Below are positions 44,009-52,342 of a stretch of DNA of 64,000 nucleotides, in pieces (the stretch's first letter is position 1; the number at the start of each line of letters is the position of its first letter). A program made the translations under genes and the position numbers. This DNA comes from Comamonas sp. (GTDB lineage Bacteria; Pseudomonadota; Gammaproteobacteria; Burkholderiales; Burkholderiaceae_C). The DNA lies in assembly GCA_031277805.1 (NCBI GenBank), contig JAITLR010000013.1, forward strand, positions 1-64,000, written 5' to 3'. The notes under the pieces were generated by a model. The model was not told the origin of the DNA and did not search any database. It saw only the letters and a list, made by a program, of their open reading frames with translations.

Positions 44009-45838
44009 TTATTTGCCCCAGCTGTCTTTCAGGCCCGTGATCTTGTTGAACACGGGCTTTTCCGCGCTGTGATCCTTGCGGTCGGCGACAAAGTAGCCAA
44101 AGCGCTCGAACTGGAACTTGTCGTCGGGCTGGGCAGTCTTGAGCGAAGGTTCCACATAGGCCGTGATCACTTTCAGGCTATCGGGGTTCATCAGTGCCAG
44201 ATAGTCCTTGCCACCGGCATCAGGCTGGGCATCGGTGAACAGACGGTCGTACAGGCGCACCTCGGCTTCGACGCCGTCGGCGGCGCCCACCCAGGTGATG
44301 GCTGCCTTGACCTTGACGCTGTCTGCACCAGGCGTGCCGCTCTTGGTGTCAGGTACCACGGTAGCCAGTACCTTGGTGACCTTGCCGTCGGCATCCTTTT
44401 CGGCGCCGGTGCACTCGATCACATAACCGCCCTTGAGACGGACCTTGTTGCAAGGGAACAGGCGCTTGTAGCCTTTGGGTGGCACTTCGGCGAAGTCTTC
44501 GCGCTCGATCCAGACCTCGCGGCCCAGAGTGAAGTGGCGCTCGGGCACACTTGCCTCCCCGTTTTGGCCTTCGGCGTGGTGGGGCAGGGCAGGCAGAGTG
44601 CATTGCTCCAGGTGATCGGCGCTGCCGAACACTTCGGCCCAATTGGTCAGTTCCAGCTTGATGGGGTCCAGTACCACCATGGCGCGATGAGCCTGGTTTT
44701 CCAGGTCTTCGCGCAGGCATCCCTCGAGCGTGGAGTAGTCAATCCAGCTGTAGTCCTTGGTCACGCCGATGCGATCACAGAAATTGCGGATCGAAGTGGG
44801 TGTGAAGCCGCGACGGCGCAGACCGAAGATGGTGGGCATGCGCGGGTCGTCCCAGCCGTTGAGCAGACCGCTGTCCACCAGATGCTTGAGCTTGCGCTTG
44901 CTGGTAACCACATAGGTCAGGTTCAGGCGGGCGAACTCGTACTGGCGAGGCTGGGGCGCATCGATCAGGCCGCCTTCGCGCAGGTGGTCCAGCAACCAGT
45001 CGTAGAAGGGACGCTGGTCTTCAAACTCCAGTGTGCACAAGGAGTGGGTGATGTGCTCCAGTGCATCCTCGATCGGGTGAGCGAAGGTGTACATCGGGTA
45101 GATGCACCATTGGTTGCCCGTGTTGTGGTGTTCTGCATGACGCACGCGGTAGATCGCAGGGTCGCGCAGATTGATGTTGGGCGACGCCATGTCGATCTTG
45201 GCGCGGAGCACGGCCGCGCCGTCCTCGAGCTTGCCGTCCTTCATGTCGGCAAAGCGCTGCAGGTTTTCGGCCACGCTGCGATCGCGGAAGGGGCTGTTCA
45301 CGCCGGGGCGGGTGAAGTCGCCCCGGTTGGCCTTCATGTCGTCGGCCGACTGCTCGTCCACATAGGCCAGGCCTTGTTCGATCAGGTACACGGCGGCGCG
45401 GTACATGAAGTCGAAGTAGTTGCTGGCGAAGTAGAGGTTTTCGTGCCCGTCGGCATCTTTCCAGTCAAAGCCCAGCCAGTGCACGGCATCGATGATGGCG
45501 TCCACATATTCCTGGTCTTCCTTGACAGGGTTGGTGTCATCAAAACGCAGGTGGCAGGTACCGGCAAAGTCCCGGGCCAGACCAAAGTTCACGCAGATGC
45601 TCTTGGCATGTCCCACATGCAGATAGCCGTTGGGCTCGGGCGGGAAGCGGGTGCGGATCTTGGCCGGATCGGGCTGGCCCTGCCTGTGATGCTGGGCGTC
45701 GCCTGGGCTGCCGCCCCAGCGGCGCTGGAGATGAGTACCCTTTTCCAGATCAGATTCGATGATCTGGCGCAGGAAGTTGGTGGGCTTGACCGCTTCGGGA
45801 GCGGCGTTATTGGATTTGGATGCGTCAGCAGAGCTCAT
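44009..45838 (-). CDS. glnS: Glutaminyl-tRNA synthetase
   Basis: Class I synthetase charging tRNA-Gln, 609 residues, a normal length. The HIGH-like motif is in RFPPEPNGYLHVGHAKSI near 65-82, KMSKS-like VTSKRKLKHL near 310, with GGYVIECTGAEKDADGKV in the C-terminal beta-barrel region. The N-terminal 30 residues are an Ala/Asn/Lys-rich extension. Monocistronic, ended by the terminator at 43945-43979. Confidence 0.96.
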   Translation of the reverse strand: MSSADASKSNNAAPEAVKPTNFLRQIIESDLEKGTHLQRRWGGSPGDAQHHRQGQPDPAKIRTRFPPEPNGYLHVGHAKSICVNFGLARDFAGTCHLRFDDTNPVKEDQEYVDAIIDAVHWLGFDWKDADGHENLYFASNYFDFMYRAAVYLIEQGLAYVDEQSADDMKANRGDFTRPGVNSPFRDRSVAENLQRFADMKDGKLEDGAAVLRAKIDMASPNINLRDPAIYRVRHAEHHNTGNQWCIYPMYTFAHPIEDALEHITHSLCTLEFEDQRPFYDWLLDHLREGGLIDAPQPRQYEFARLNLTYVVTSKRKLKHLVDSGLLNGWDDPRMPTIFGLRRRGFTPTSIRNFCDRIGVTKDYSWIDYSTLEGCLREDLENQAHRAMVVLDPIKLELTNWAEVFGSADHLEQCTLPALPHHAEGQNGEASVPERHFTLGREVWIEREDFAEVPPKGYKRLFPCNKVRLKGGYVIECTGAEKDADGKVTKVLATVVPDTKSGTPGADSVKVKAAITWVGAADGVEAEVRLYDRLFTDAQPDAGGKDYLALMNPDSLKVITAYVEPSLKTAQPDDKFQFERFGYFVADRKDHSAEKPVFNKITGLKDSWGK

Positions 45839-46004
45839 CGTGCCATTTTAGGGCGAGCCTCATGACCTCGCATTTACCTGCGGACACAATGTTTTTGAGG
45901 AACCTTGACATCCAAATCGTATTCTCATGCGTTGTATCGATAGGGTCACAGGTTTAGCATGCATTTGCCGGCCTGCCCAACTCAATGAGAAAGAGGAGAT
46001 TGTG

Positions 46005-46355
46005 ATGTTCAAGGCAACTTTCCCCAAGATGACAAAAATTCTGGCCACAGGTGCTGTGGCTGTCGCTGGTTTGATGGTGGGTGTGGCGGCTCAGGCCCAT
46101 GGCGGTGTGAGCCTGTCCATCGGTGTGGGCGTGCCTGGCGTGGTCATGGGTGCTCCGGCGCCTGTGTACATGCCTCCTCCCCCTGTGTATGTAGCGCCTC
46201 CGCGCCCCGTCTACTATGCGCCCCCCGCTCCGGTCTACTATGAGCCACGTCCCATCTACCGTCCTGTGCCGGTCTATGTGACTCCCGGCTATGGTTACTA
46301 TCGTGGCGGCCCTCGCTGGCACGGTCATCGCCATGGTCACGGTCATCGCTGGTAA
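46005..46355 (+). CDS. Secreted Pro/Tyr-rich protein with His-rich tail
   Basis: 116 residues with a signal peptide (MFKATFPKMTKILATGAVAV, cleavage near AQA-HG at 32-33). The mature part is repeated PPPPVYVAPPRPVYYAPP-like units and ends in a His/Gly/Arg tail (HGHRHGHGHRW). Such tails bind nickel, zinc or copper in other proteins; here that is inference. AGAGGAG six bases before the ATG decides the start. No operon partner. Confidence 0.8.
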   Translation: MFKATFPKMTKILATGAVAVAGLMVGVAAQAHGGVSLSIGVGVPGVVMGAPAPVYMPPPPVYVAPPRPVYYAPPAPVYYEPRPIYRPVPVYVTPGYGYYRGGPRWHGHRHGHGHRW

Positions 46356-46495
46356 GCAGAGATCAGGCCTGGGGTTGTAAGGTTTTAGTGCGCGGCTGCT
46401 TCGGCAGCCGTTTTTTTATGCCCGGGCCAACTCTGGGCGCTCGCATAATCCGGGCAGTGAATCTGGGACAGATCAAGAACAAGGAGAGCTAGTCC

Positions 46496-46939
46496 GTGAA
46501 AACCGTTTATGTCCTCAATGGCCCCAATCTCAATCTGCTGGGCATGCGTGAGCCTGCCATCTATGGCTCGGCAACCCTCGAAGATGTGAAAAAGCTTTGC
46601 GAAGCGACTTGCGCGCGCCATGGGCTGGCGCTGGAGTTTCGCCAGACCAACCATGAAGGCGAGCTGGTGGACTGGGTGCATGAGGCGGGTCGTGTGCATG
46701 CCAAGGGCGAACTGGCCGCCGTGGTGATGAATGCGGCCGCCTACACCCATACCAGCGTGGCGATTCTCGATGCGGTCAAGGGTACGGGTGTGCCGCTGCT
46801 GGAGTTGCATATCAGCAATGTCCATGCGCGCGAAAGCTTTCGCCACCACTCCTATCTGTCCGCTGCTGCCCGTGCCGTGATGTGCGGCTTTGGCGTGGCA
46901 GGCTATGGGCTGGCCATTGAAGCGGTAGCCCAGTGGTAG
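46496..46939 (+). CDS. aroQ: Type II 3-dehydroquinate dehydratase
   Basis: Shikimate pathway enzyme, 147 residues, starting with GTG (AAGGAG 12 bases upstream). Motifs: [19 protein letters not shown] with the catalytic Tyr23, [11 protein letters not shown], a NAAAYTHTS proton-transfer region and [17 protein letters not shown] with the catalytic His. It is usually followed by accB-accC in other species, but here by an alpha/beta hydrolase that overlaps its end by 7 bases. Confidence 0.95.
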   Translation: MKTVYVLNGPNLNLLGMREPAIYGSATLEDVKKLCEATCARHGLALEFRQTNHEGELVDWVHEAGRVHAKGELAAVVMNAAAYTHTSVAILDAVKGTGVPLLELHISNVHARESFRHHSYLSAAARAVMCGFGVAGYGLAIEAVAQW

Positions 46940-47868
46940 CCACGGCCGAGCAGTCGCAGACACTGCAAGCCGTGGCCGATGAGCTGGGGCTGGAGGTGCC
47001 TGCAAGCATTCAGAGCCTGTTGGCACGCAGCCGGCGGGTCACCACAGCACTTGGCGAGCAGGCAGATGCGGGACGCATGGTATGGCATGGCTGGGAGCCT
47101 GCTGCGGGTGTGGCTCGTCAGGCAGTACCGCTGGTGCTGCTGCATGGCGGCAGCGGCAGCTGGACGCATTGGCTGCGCATGATCGAGCCCTTGACTCAGG
47201 CGGGTTATAGCCTGTGGATTGCGGATCTGCCCGGCTTTGGCGAGTCTGATAGCGTGCCCGGTGGCACGGATGTGGACACCATGATCGCGCCGCTGGCCCG
47301 TGGCGTGGGCCAGTTGCTGGCGCAGCATGGCCGCTCGCCCGTCTGCGATCTCATCGGGTTTTCCTTTGGCGGCATGGCTGCAGGCTTGCTGGCCGCGCAG
47401 TTTCCCGAACATATTCGGCGGCTGGTGCTGGTCGGTGCACCAGCCCTGGGCATTACCGAGGGGCGAGTGGTCAGGCTCAAGGGCTGGCGCCATCTGCAGG
47501 GCCTGCCGGCGCAGATGCAGGCTCATCATCACAATCTGGCGGAGTTGATGCTGCATGACGCCAGCCGCATTGATGAGGAAACCCTGGTCCTGCATGCGCT
47601 GAACGTGGCGCGCGACCGGCTGCCGCGCCGACGTCTGTCGCGGACCGACATATTGGCCCAGGCATTGCCGCAGGTGAAGGCCAGCGTGGCAGCCATTTAT
47701 GGCGAGTTTGATCCGCTGTATATCGGCCGCATGGATGAGCTTCAGGCGGTCCTGCAGCGCAGCCATGCTGCGGGCGTCAACTGGCAGATGCTTTCTGGTC
47801 TGGGTCACTGGGTGCAGCATGAGGGGCCGGAGGCCACCACGGCGGCGCTGCTCGAGGTGCTGGCATGA
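46933..47868 (+). CDS. Alpha/beta-hydrolase
   Basis: Serine hydrolase fold of 311 residues. The oxyanion segment [14 protein letters not shown], the nucleophile elbow [10 protein letters not shown] (Ser), an acid in GEFDPLY and the late histidine in [10 protein letters not shown] complete the triad. Substrate unknown. It begins with GTG inside the end of aroQ and its stop overlaps arfB as ATGA (47865-47868), so the three genes form an operon. Confidence 0.85.
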   Translation: MVATAEQSQTLQAVADELGLEVPASIQSLLARSRRVTTALGEQADAGRMVWHGWEPAAGVARQAVPLVLLHGGSGSWTHWLRMIEPLTQAGYSLWIADLPGFGESDSVPGGTDVDTMIAPLARGVGQLLAQHGRSPVCDLIGFSFGGMAAGLLAAQFPEHIRRLVLVGAPALGITEGRVVRLKGWRHLQGLPAQMQAHHHNLAELMLHDASRIDEETLVLHALNVARDRLPRRRLSRTDILAQALPQVKASVAAIYGEFDPLYIGRMDELQAVLQRSHAAGVNWQMLSGLGHWVQHEGPEATTAALLEVLA

Positions 47869-48281
47869 CACAGCCATTGCTTTGGGAATTGCAGGAGTCC
47901 GATATCGAATGGACGGCCGTGCGCTCGCAAGGTCCTGGCGGCCAGAACGTCAACAAGGTGGCCAGTGCCGTGCATCTGCGCTTTGATGTGCGCAACTCGC
48001 GCCTGCCGCAGGATGTGCAGCAGCGGCTGCTGGCCCTCGGCGATTCCCGCATCACCACCGAGGGCGTGGTGGTCATCAAGGCACAGAAGTACCGCACGCA
48101 GGAACACAATCTCTGGGATGGGCTGCAGCGCCTCAATGCGCTGGTGGCCAGCGTGGCAAGAGCGCCCCTGGTGCGCAAGGCGACCAAGCCGACCTGGTCT
48201 TCCCAGCAGCGACGGCTGCAAGGCAAAAGCCTGCGCAGCGGAGTCAAGCAGCTGCGCAGCCGTCCTGTCGATAGGGATTAG
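47865..48281 (+). CDS. arfB: Ribosome rescue peptidyl-tRNA hydrolase ArfB
   Basis: Stop-codon-independent rescue factor, 138 residues. The catalytic GGQ lies in RSQGPGGQNVNKVASAVHLR (residues about 20-39), and a C-terminal basic tail (QQRRLQGKSLRSGVKQLRSR) would enter the empty mRNA channel, both typical of ArfB (YaeJ). It is translationally coupled to the preceding hydrolase. Confidence 0.93.
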   Translation: MTQPLLWELQESDIEWTAVRSQGPGGQNVNKVASAVHLRFDVRNSRLPQDVQQRLLALGDSRITTEGVVVIKAQKYRTQEHNLWDGLQRLNALVASVARAPLVRKATKPTWSSQQRRLQGKSLRSGVKQLRSRPVDRD

Positions 48282-48389
48282 CAGCCTTTGTGGCATCTAA
48301 CCTACGACAGTGGGCGATGGCTGCTATCAAAATAATATTGATCGACAATGGCACATGGTCCGGCCTTCGGCGGTGGACTATGTTGCCGC

Positions 48390-48430
48390 ACAGAAAAAGA
48401 TAGCTGACAGCGCTTTCCAGATATAGGTCA
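48390..48430. repeat. Dispersed palindrome family 1, copy G
   Basis: AAAAAGATAGCTGACAGCGCTT then TCCAGATATAGG; the left arm is identical to copy E over GATAGCTGACAGCGCTTTCC. A second fragment (GCTGCTATCAAAATAAT) lies 60 bases upstream at 48322. Confidence 0.5.
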
Positions 48431-48445
48431 TAGGGAGTTTTTGCC

Positions 48446-49126
48446 ATGAATTCATCATCTTTGAGCTTTCTGGAGCGGCCTGCCCAACCTGGACCTGGGC
48501 AGCAGCCCTGGCTGCTGGTGCTCATGCACGGCGTGGGCAGCAACGAGCGGGACTTGTTCGGACTGGCGCCCTATGTGCCGCCGCAGTTTCATGTCATCAG
48601 CCTGCGTGCGCCGTTTGCCATGGGGCAGGGGGCTTATGCCTGGTTCCAGTTCACCGTGGATGCCGATGGCACCCGTCACATTCATGTGCCGCAGGAGCAG
48701 CAGGCCCGAGCCTTGGTCCAGCAGGCCGTGCAGGCCTGTGCGGAGCAACTTGGCATCCCGGCGCAGCGCATTGTGCTGGGAGGCTTCAGCCAGGGCGGCA
48801 TCATGGCGCTGAGCCAGTTGCTGACCCAGCCCCAGACCTTGCACGCGGTGCTGATCTGGCATAGCCGCCTGCTGTCCGAGATCGCATCGCTGCACGCACC
48901 CGCTCAGGCGTTTGGGGGCAAGAGCGCGTGGGTCAGCCACGGCACTTATGACAATGTGATCCCGCTGACCAGCGCGCATGCCATACGAGACCGGCTGGCG
49001 CAGTTGCCGCTGCAGCTCAGCTATCAGGAATATCCGGGAGCGCATGAGATACGCCCCGAAGAACTCCGCGCCAGCATGCAATGGTTGCAGGACCTGATGG
49101 AGCCCGCAGCCGATGACGATCAGTGA
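48446..49126 (+). CDS. Carboxylesterase/phospholipase, alpha/beta-hydrolase
   Basis: Esterase of 226 residues of the Carboxylesterase 2 / YpfH group. LMHGVGSNERDLFGLA is the oxyanion region, GGFSQGGIMAL the nucleophile elbow (Ser near residue 115), HGTYDNVIP the Asp site and GAHEI the His. Its last 7 bases overlap the convergent SMR gene end. Natural substrate unknown. Confidence 0.87.
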   Translation: MNSSSLSFLERPAQPGPGQQPWLLVLMHGVGSNERDLFGLAPYVPPQFHVISLRAPFAMGQGAYAWFQFTVDADGTRHIHVPQEQQARALVQQAVQACAEQLGIPAQRIVLGGFSQGGIMALSQLLTQPQTLHAVLIWHSRLLSEIASLHAPAQAFGGKSAWVSHGTYDNVIPLTSAHAIRDRLAQLPLQLSYQEYPGAHEIRPEELRASMQWLQDLMEPAADDDQ

Positions 49127-49452
49127 CCGGCAGTCTTGGAAAACAGATTGATGACCAGCACGCCGCCCACGATCATGGCCATGCCGAGGAGGGCCGGTGC
49201 ATCCAGCTTCTGGCCTTGCCAGAAATAGGCAACGGCCGACACCAGCACGATGCCCACCCCTGACCAGATGGCATAGGCCACGCCGGTAGGAACGGTGCGC
49301 AAGGTCAGGGAGAGCAGGAAAAAAGAGATGGTGTAGCCCACCAGGGCAATGGCGGTAGGTGCCAGATTGGTGAAGCCGTTGGACTTGGCCAGAAACGAGG
49401 TGGCGATCACCTCGCTGATGATGGCCAAACCCAGATACAGATAATTGTTCAT
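49120..49452 (-). CDS. Small multidrug resistance transporter (EmrE-like)
   Basis: Four-helix SMR protein of 110 residues. Conserved Glu14 (LAIISEVIATSFLAKSNGF) is the proton/cation site; AIWSGVGIVLVSAVAYFWQG is the third helix region. It resembles EmrE more than SugE by the Ser/Lys-rich SEVIATSFLAKS segment. It exports cationic compounds; the exact range is unknown. Convergent with the esterase. Confidence 0.9.
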   Translation of the reverse strand: MNNYLYLGLAIISEVIATSFLAKSNGFTNLAPTAIALVGYTISFFLLSLTLRTVPTGVAYAIWSGVGIVLVSAVAYFWQGQKLDAPALLGMAMIVGGVLVINLFSKTAGH

Positions 49453-49529
49453 GGTGGCGAATGTAGCGCTCCGGTACCCCGGCCTTGCTCGCGAAGGCAG
49501 GGCCGCCAGGGACCGGTCAGGGGGACAGC

Positions 49530-50336
49530 TTAGATGGCTGGATAGTCGCCCGTGCCTTCGGGCCAGGGCGTCAGCACATCAAAGCCGGTTTCGGTGACCA
49601 GCACCATGTGCTCCCACTGGGCGGACAGCGACTTGTCATTGGTGATGACCGTCCAGCCATCGGCCAGTTCGCGCGTGGCGGCCTTGCCGACGTTGAGCAT
49701 GGGCTCGATCGTGAAGATCATGCCGGGCTGCAGCACCAGGCCCTGACCCGGCGTACCGTAGTGCAGCACCTGAGGTTCGTCGTGATAGACCTTGCCAATG
49801 CCATGACCGCAGTACTCGCGCACGATGGAAAAGCGCTCGCGCTGTGCCACGGTTTGAATCGCATGGCCCACATCGCCCAGCGTTGCGCCGGGTTTGACGG
49901 CATGAATGCCGGCCACCAGCGCTTCATAGGTGGTGTTGACCAGGCGCTTGGCCAGATTGCTGGGCTGACCCACGTAGTACATGCGGCTGGTGTCGCCTAT
50001 CCAGCCTTCGGGCGTGGTCACGGCGACGTCCACGTTGATGATGTCGCCGTCCTTGAGGATTTGCTTGTCGTCAGGGATGCCGTGGCAGATCACATGGTTG
50101 ACCGAGGTGCATACGGTCTTGGGAAAGCCGTAGTAGCCCACATTGGTCGGCACGCACTTGAGTTCATCGACGATGTAGTCATGGCACAGCTTGTCCAGCT
50201 CGCCCGTGCTGATGCCGGGTTGTACATGGGGTGTGAGCATGGCCAGCACCTTGGCGGCCAGGCCGCCAGCCTTGCGAGACAGGTAGATATCCGATGCGTC
50301 GTGGATGGGCACTGCCTTTTGCTTGCCGCGCTTCAT
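49530..50336 (-). CDS. map: Methionine aminopeptidase, type I
   Basis: Removes the initiator Met. 268 residues, with the two-metal ligands in order: Asp in INVDVAV, Asp in WIGDTSRM, His in YCGHGIGK, Glu in FTIEPML and the last Glu in LVTETGFDV. The N-terminal LYTPHVQ segment and HGIPDDKQILKDGD are typical. Its start overlaps the ParD-like gene stop by four bases, so it is translationally coupled. Confidence 0.96.
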   Translation of the reverse strand: MKRGKQKAVPIHDASDIYLSRKAGGLAAKVLAMLTPHVQPGISTGELDKLCHDYIVDELKCVPTNVGYYGFPKTVCTSVNHVICHGIPDDKQILKDGDIINVDVAVTTPEGWIGDTSRMYYVGQPSNLAKRLVNTTYEALVAGIHAVKPGATLGDVGHAIQTVAQRERFSIVREYCGHGIGKVYHDEPQVLHYGTPGQGLVLQPGMIFTIEPMLNVGKAATRELADGWTVITNDKSLSAQWEHMVLVTETGFDVLTPWPEGTGDYPAI

Positions 50337-50596
50337 TGCAGACCTCCGACCAGACGCACGGGGCGCGGGCGGCGCAGGGCGACCGGTGCAGGAGCGGGCT
50401 CGCTCAGCTGCAGATCCCGTTCGGCCTGCTGCAGCAGCAGGGCGCAGATGCCTTCGTAATTGAGCTGAGGGTGGTGCTCAGCCATCTGGCCGACCCGCAG
50501 CCAGTGCTCGGCCTGAGCGTTGATGGAGCGGCCAAGAGCCGCGCTGGACAGGCGCACTTGATCGTGCAACTGATCTGAAATTTTGACGATTCCCAT
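50333..50596 (-). CDS. ParD-like antitoxin-family protein
   Basis: 87 residues. MGIVKISDQLHDQVRLSSAA with ALGRSINAQAEHWLRVG is a ribbon-helix-helix of the ParD-like type, normally the DNA-binding part of an antitoxin. No toxin gene is adjacent; instead its stop (GCAATGA region) overlaps map. The C-terminal half is a Pro/Arg-rich tail. A map-linked ParD-like gene occurs in other proteobacteria, but the role is not known to me; map regulation is a guess. Confidence 0.75.
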   Translation of the reverse strand: MGIVKISDQLHDQVRLSSAALGRSINAQAEHWLRVGQMAEHHPQLNYEGICALLLQQAERDLQLSEPAPAPVALRRPRPVRLVGGLQ

Positions 50597-50983
50597 GGAC
50601 GGCGATCATAGCGGCTATATACGTTTCGTATATTGACAAGCGGCAATTGCATGGCAGTGCGTGCGGATTTTGAAAGCGTTGACAGATCCTGCATGCCAGG
50701 GTGCCCAGAGCATGCGAGGAATTTGACTGGGCGCTGAAAATTTTGATAGCTTCTAGCGCTTGCCTGGAAAGGGATTCAAGCATTTTTGAGGATAAATGCT
50801 GCAAGACCTGATGCAGTGAATAAGGAGCTCACTCCTTGAACTCTTATAAAAGATATATTTCATCTGTTTTACCTATGTCCCTTCTGCATTTCCTGCTATC
50901 GAAATGCAAGAAAAATCTGTGGATGCCTTCCGGCACAGGGTTGAACTGGCAAACGTCCAGCCCCTGCAATCAAACAGAAATTC
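50597..50983. other. Divergent promoter region of ndh and the ParD-like-map operon
   Basis: 387 bases. It contains palindrome family 1 copy H at 50738-50790. No RNA or gene is seen. Confidence 0.5.
50738..50790. repeat. Dispersed palindrome family 1, copy H
   Basis: TTTTGATAGCTTCTAGCGCTT then GCCTGGAAAGGGATTCAAGCATTTTTG; the right arm ATTCAAGCATTTTT matches copy E (CTTCAAGCATTTTT). Confidence 0.6.
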
Positions 50984-52342
50984 ATGGAAAACACCGTCGA
51001 TCCCGTCGAGCACACCGATGTTCAACAGACCCGCAGTGAGCGCAAGAACCGCAGCTCCCATGGGGCACGCATTGTGGTGGTGGGCGGAGGAGTGGCCGGG
51101 CTGGAAGTAGCCACGGCGCTGGGCAAACTGGGCAGTGACAGCGTAGACAGCGTGACGCTGGTGGACAGCGATTCGGCCCATGTCTGGAAGCCCATGTTGC
51201 ACACCATTGCTGCGGGCACGCGGGATCTGGCCCAGCAGCAGACCACCTATCTGGCACAGGCCAGCGATGCCCACTTTGCCTACCAGCCTGGCGAGATGTG
51301 CGGTCTGGACCGCGAGGCAAGGGAAATCCTGCTGGCTCCGATCTACGCTCCCGATGGCCGTGAGTTGGTTGCGGGCCGCCGTCTGCCTTATGACAAGCTG
51401 GTCATCGCCGTGGGCAGCGGTGCCAATGACTTCGGCACGCCGGGCGTCAACGAGCACTGCTTCATGATCGACTCGCGCCGCAAGGCCGATGCCTTCAATC
51501 AGGAAATCCGTCTGCGCATGGTGCGCTGCATGGCCAGTGGCGAGCAGTTGCAGGTCGCCATTGTGGGTGGTGGCGCCACAGGGGTTGAATTGGCTGCAGA
51601 GCTTGTACAGCTTGCGGAAAGTGCTACTGCATACGGAGCACTTGGCGAAGCCGCCAAGTTTCGCATCGTGCTGATCGAAGCCGGCCCAAGGCTGTTGCCC
51701 GGCTTTCCTGAAGAGATCTCCGAGGCGACGCGTGTGCGGCTGCAGGCGCTGGGTGTTTCGGTCATTGTGGGCGGACGCGTGAGTTGTGCGACCGGGCAGG
51801 GCTTCGAGCTGGCCAATGGCGAGCTGGTCCCGGCCAGCCTGCGTGTCTGGGCGGCCGGGGTGAAGGCGCCGGAATTTCTGACCCGGCTGGGCCTGCAGAC
51901 CACGCGCAGCAATCAGTTGCTGGTCAACGATGCGATGCAGACCAGCGACCCCGATATCTATGCGCTGGGCGACTGTGCCAGCTACACGCTGCCTGGCCAG
52001 GAGGCCCCTCTGCCACCCACGGCGCAGGTAGCGCATCAACAGGCCCGCTATCTGATCGAGACGCTGCCGCATGTGCTGGAGAGACCCGGAGCCCAGACCG
52101 TGGGCTTTGCCTATCGCGACTTTGGCGCACTGGTCTCGCTCGCCCATTACGACGCTTATGGGTCGCTGGGCAAGTTTGGCCTGTTCAATGGTGGCGTGAT
52201 TCGTGGCCGCCTGGCCATGCTCAGCCACATCATGCTGTACCGCTCGCACCAAGCCCGGCTCTACGGCTTCTGGCGCGGCGGTCTGCTGTGGCTGATCGAT
52301 TTGATGAATTCGCGGCTGCGGCCTTCGATTCGTCTGGATTAA
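50984..52342 (+). CDS. ndh: Type II NADH:quinone oxidoreductase
   Basis: Single-subunit respiratory NADH dehydrogenase (NDH-2), 452 residues. The FAD Rossmann motif IVVVGGGVAGLEVATALG is near 30-47 and the NADH motif VAIVGGGATGVELAAEL near 190; the ALGDCAS segment and APLPPTAQVAHQQARYL (quinone-side loop) follow in order. The C-terminus has the amphipathic membrane-binding region. The first 28 residues are a charged extension. It faces the PLD gene, overlapping its stop by 4 bases. Confidence 0.92.
   Translation: MENTVDPVEHTDVQQTRSERKNRSSHGARIVVVGGGVAGLEVATALGKLGSDSVDSVTLVDSDSAHVWKPMLHTIAAGTRDLAQQQTTYLAQASDAHFAYQPGEMCGLDREAREILLAPIYAPDGRELVAGRRLPYDKLVIAVGSGANDFGTPGVNEHCFMIDSRRKADAFNQEIRLRMVRCMASGEQLQVAIVGGGATGVELAAELVQLAESATAYGALGEAAKFRIVLIEAGPRLLPGFPEEISEATRVRLQALGVSVIVGGRVSCATGQGFELANGELVPASLRVWAAGVKAPEFLTRLGLQTTRSNQLLVNDAMQTSDPDIYALGDCASYTLPGQEAPLPPTAQVAHQQARYLIETLPHVLERPGAQTVGFAYRDFGALVSLAHYDAYGSLGKFGLFNGGVIRGRLAMLSHIMLYRSHQARLYGFWRGGLLWLIDLMNSRLRPSIRLD

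Noticed and set aside
44069..45865. A 598-codon open frame on the plus strand, antisense to glnS
   Set aside because: It mirrors nearly all of glnS. High third-position GC removes stops from the antisense frame, it has no family signatures, and glnS itself is certain.
50333..50596. Complete type II toxin-antitoxin module
   Set aside because: A ParD-like gene is present, but the neighbour is map and no ParE-like or other toxin ORF was found.
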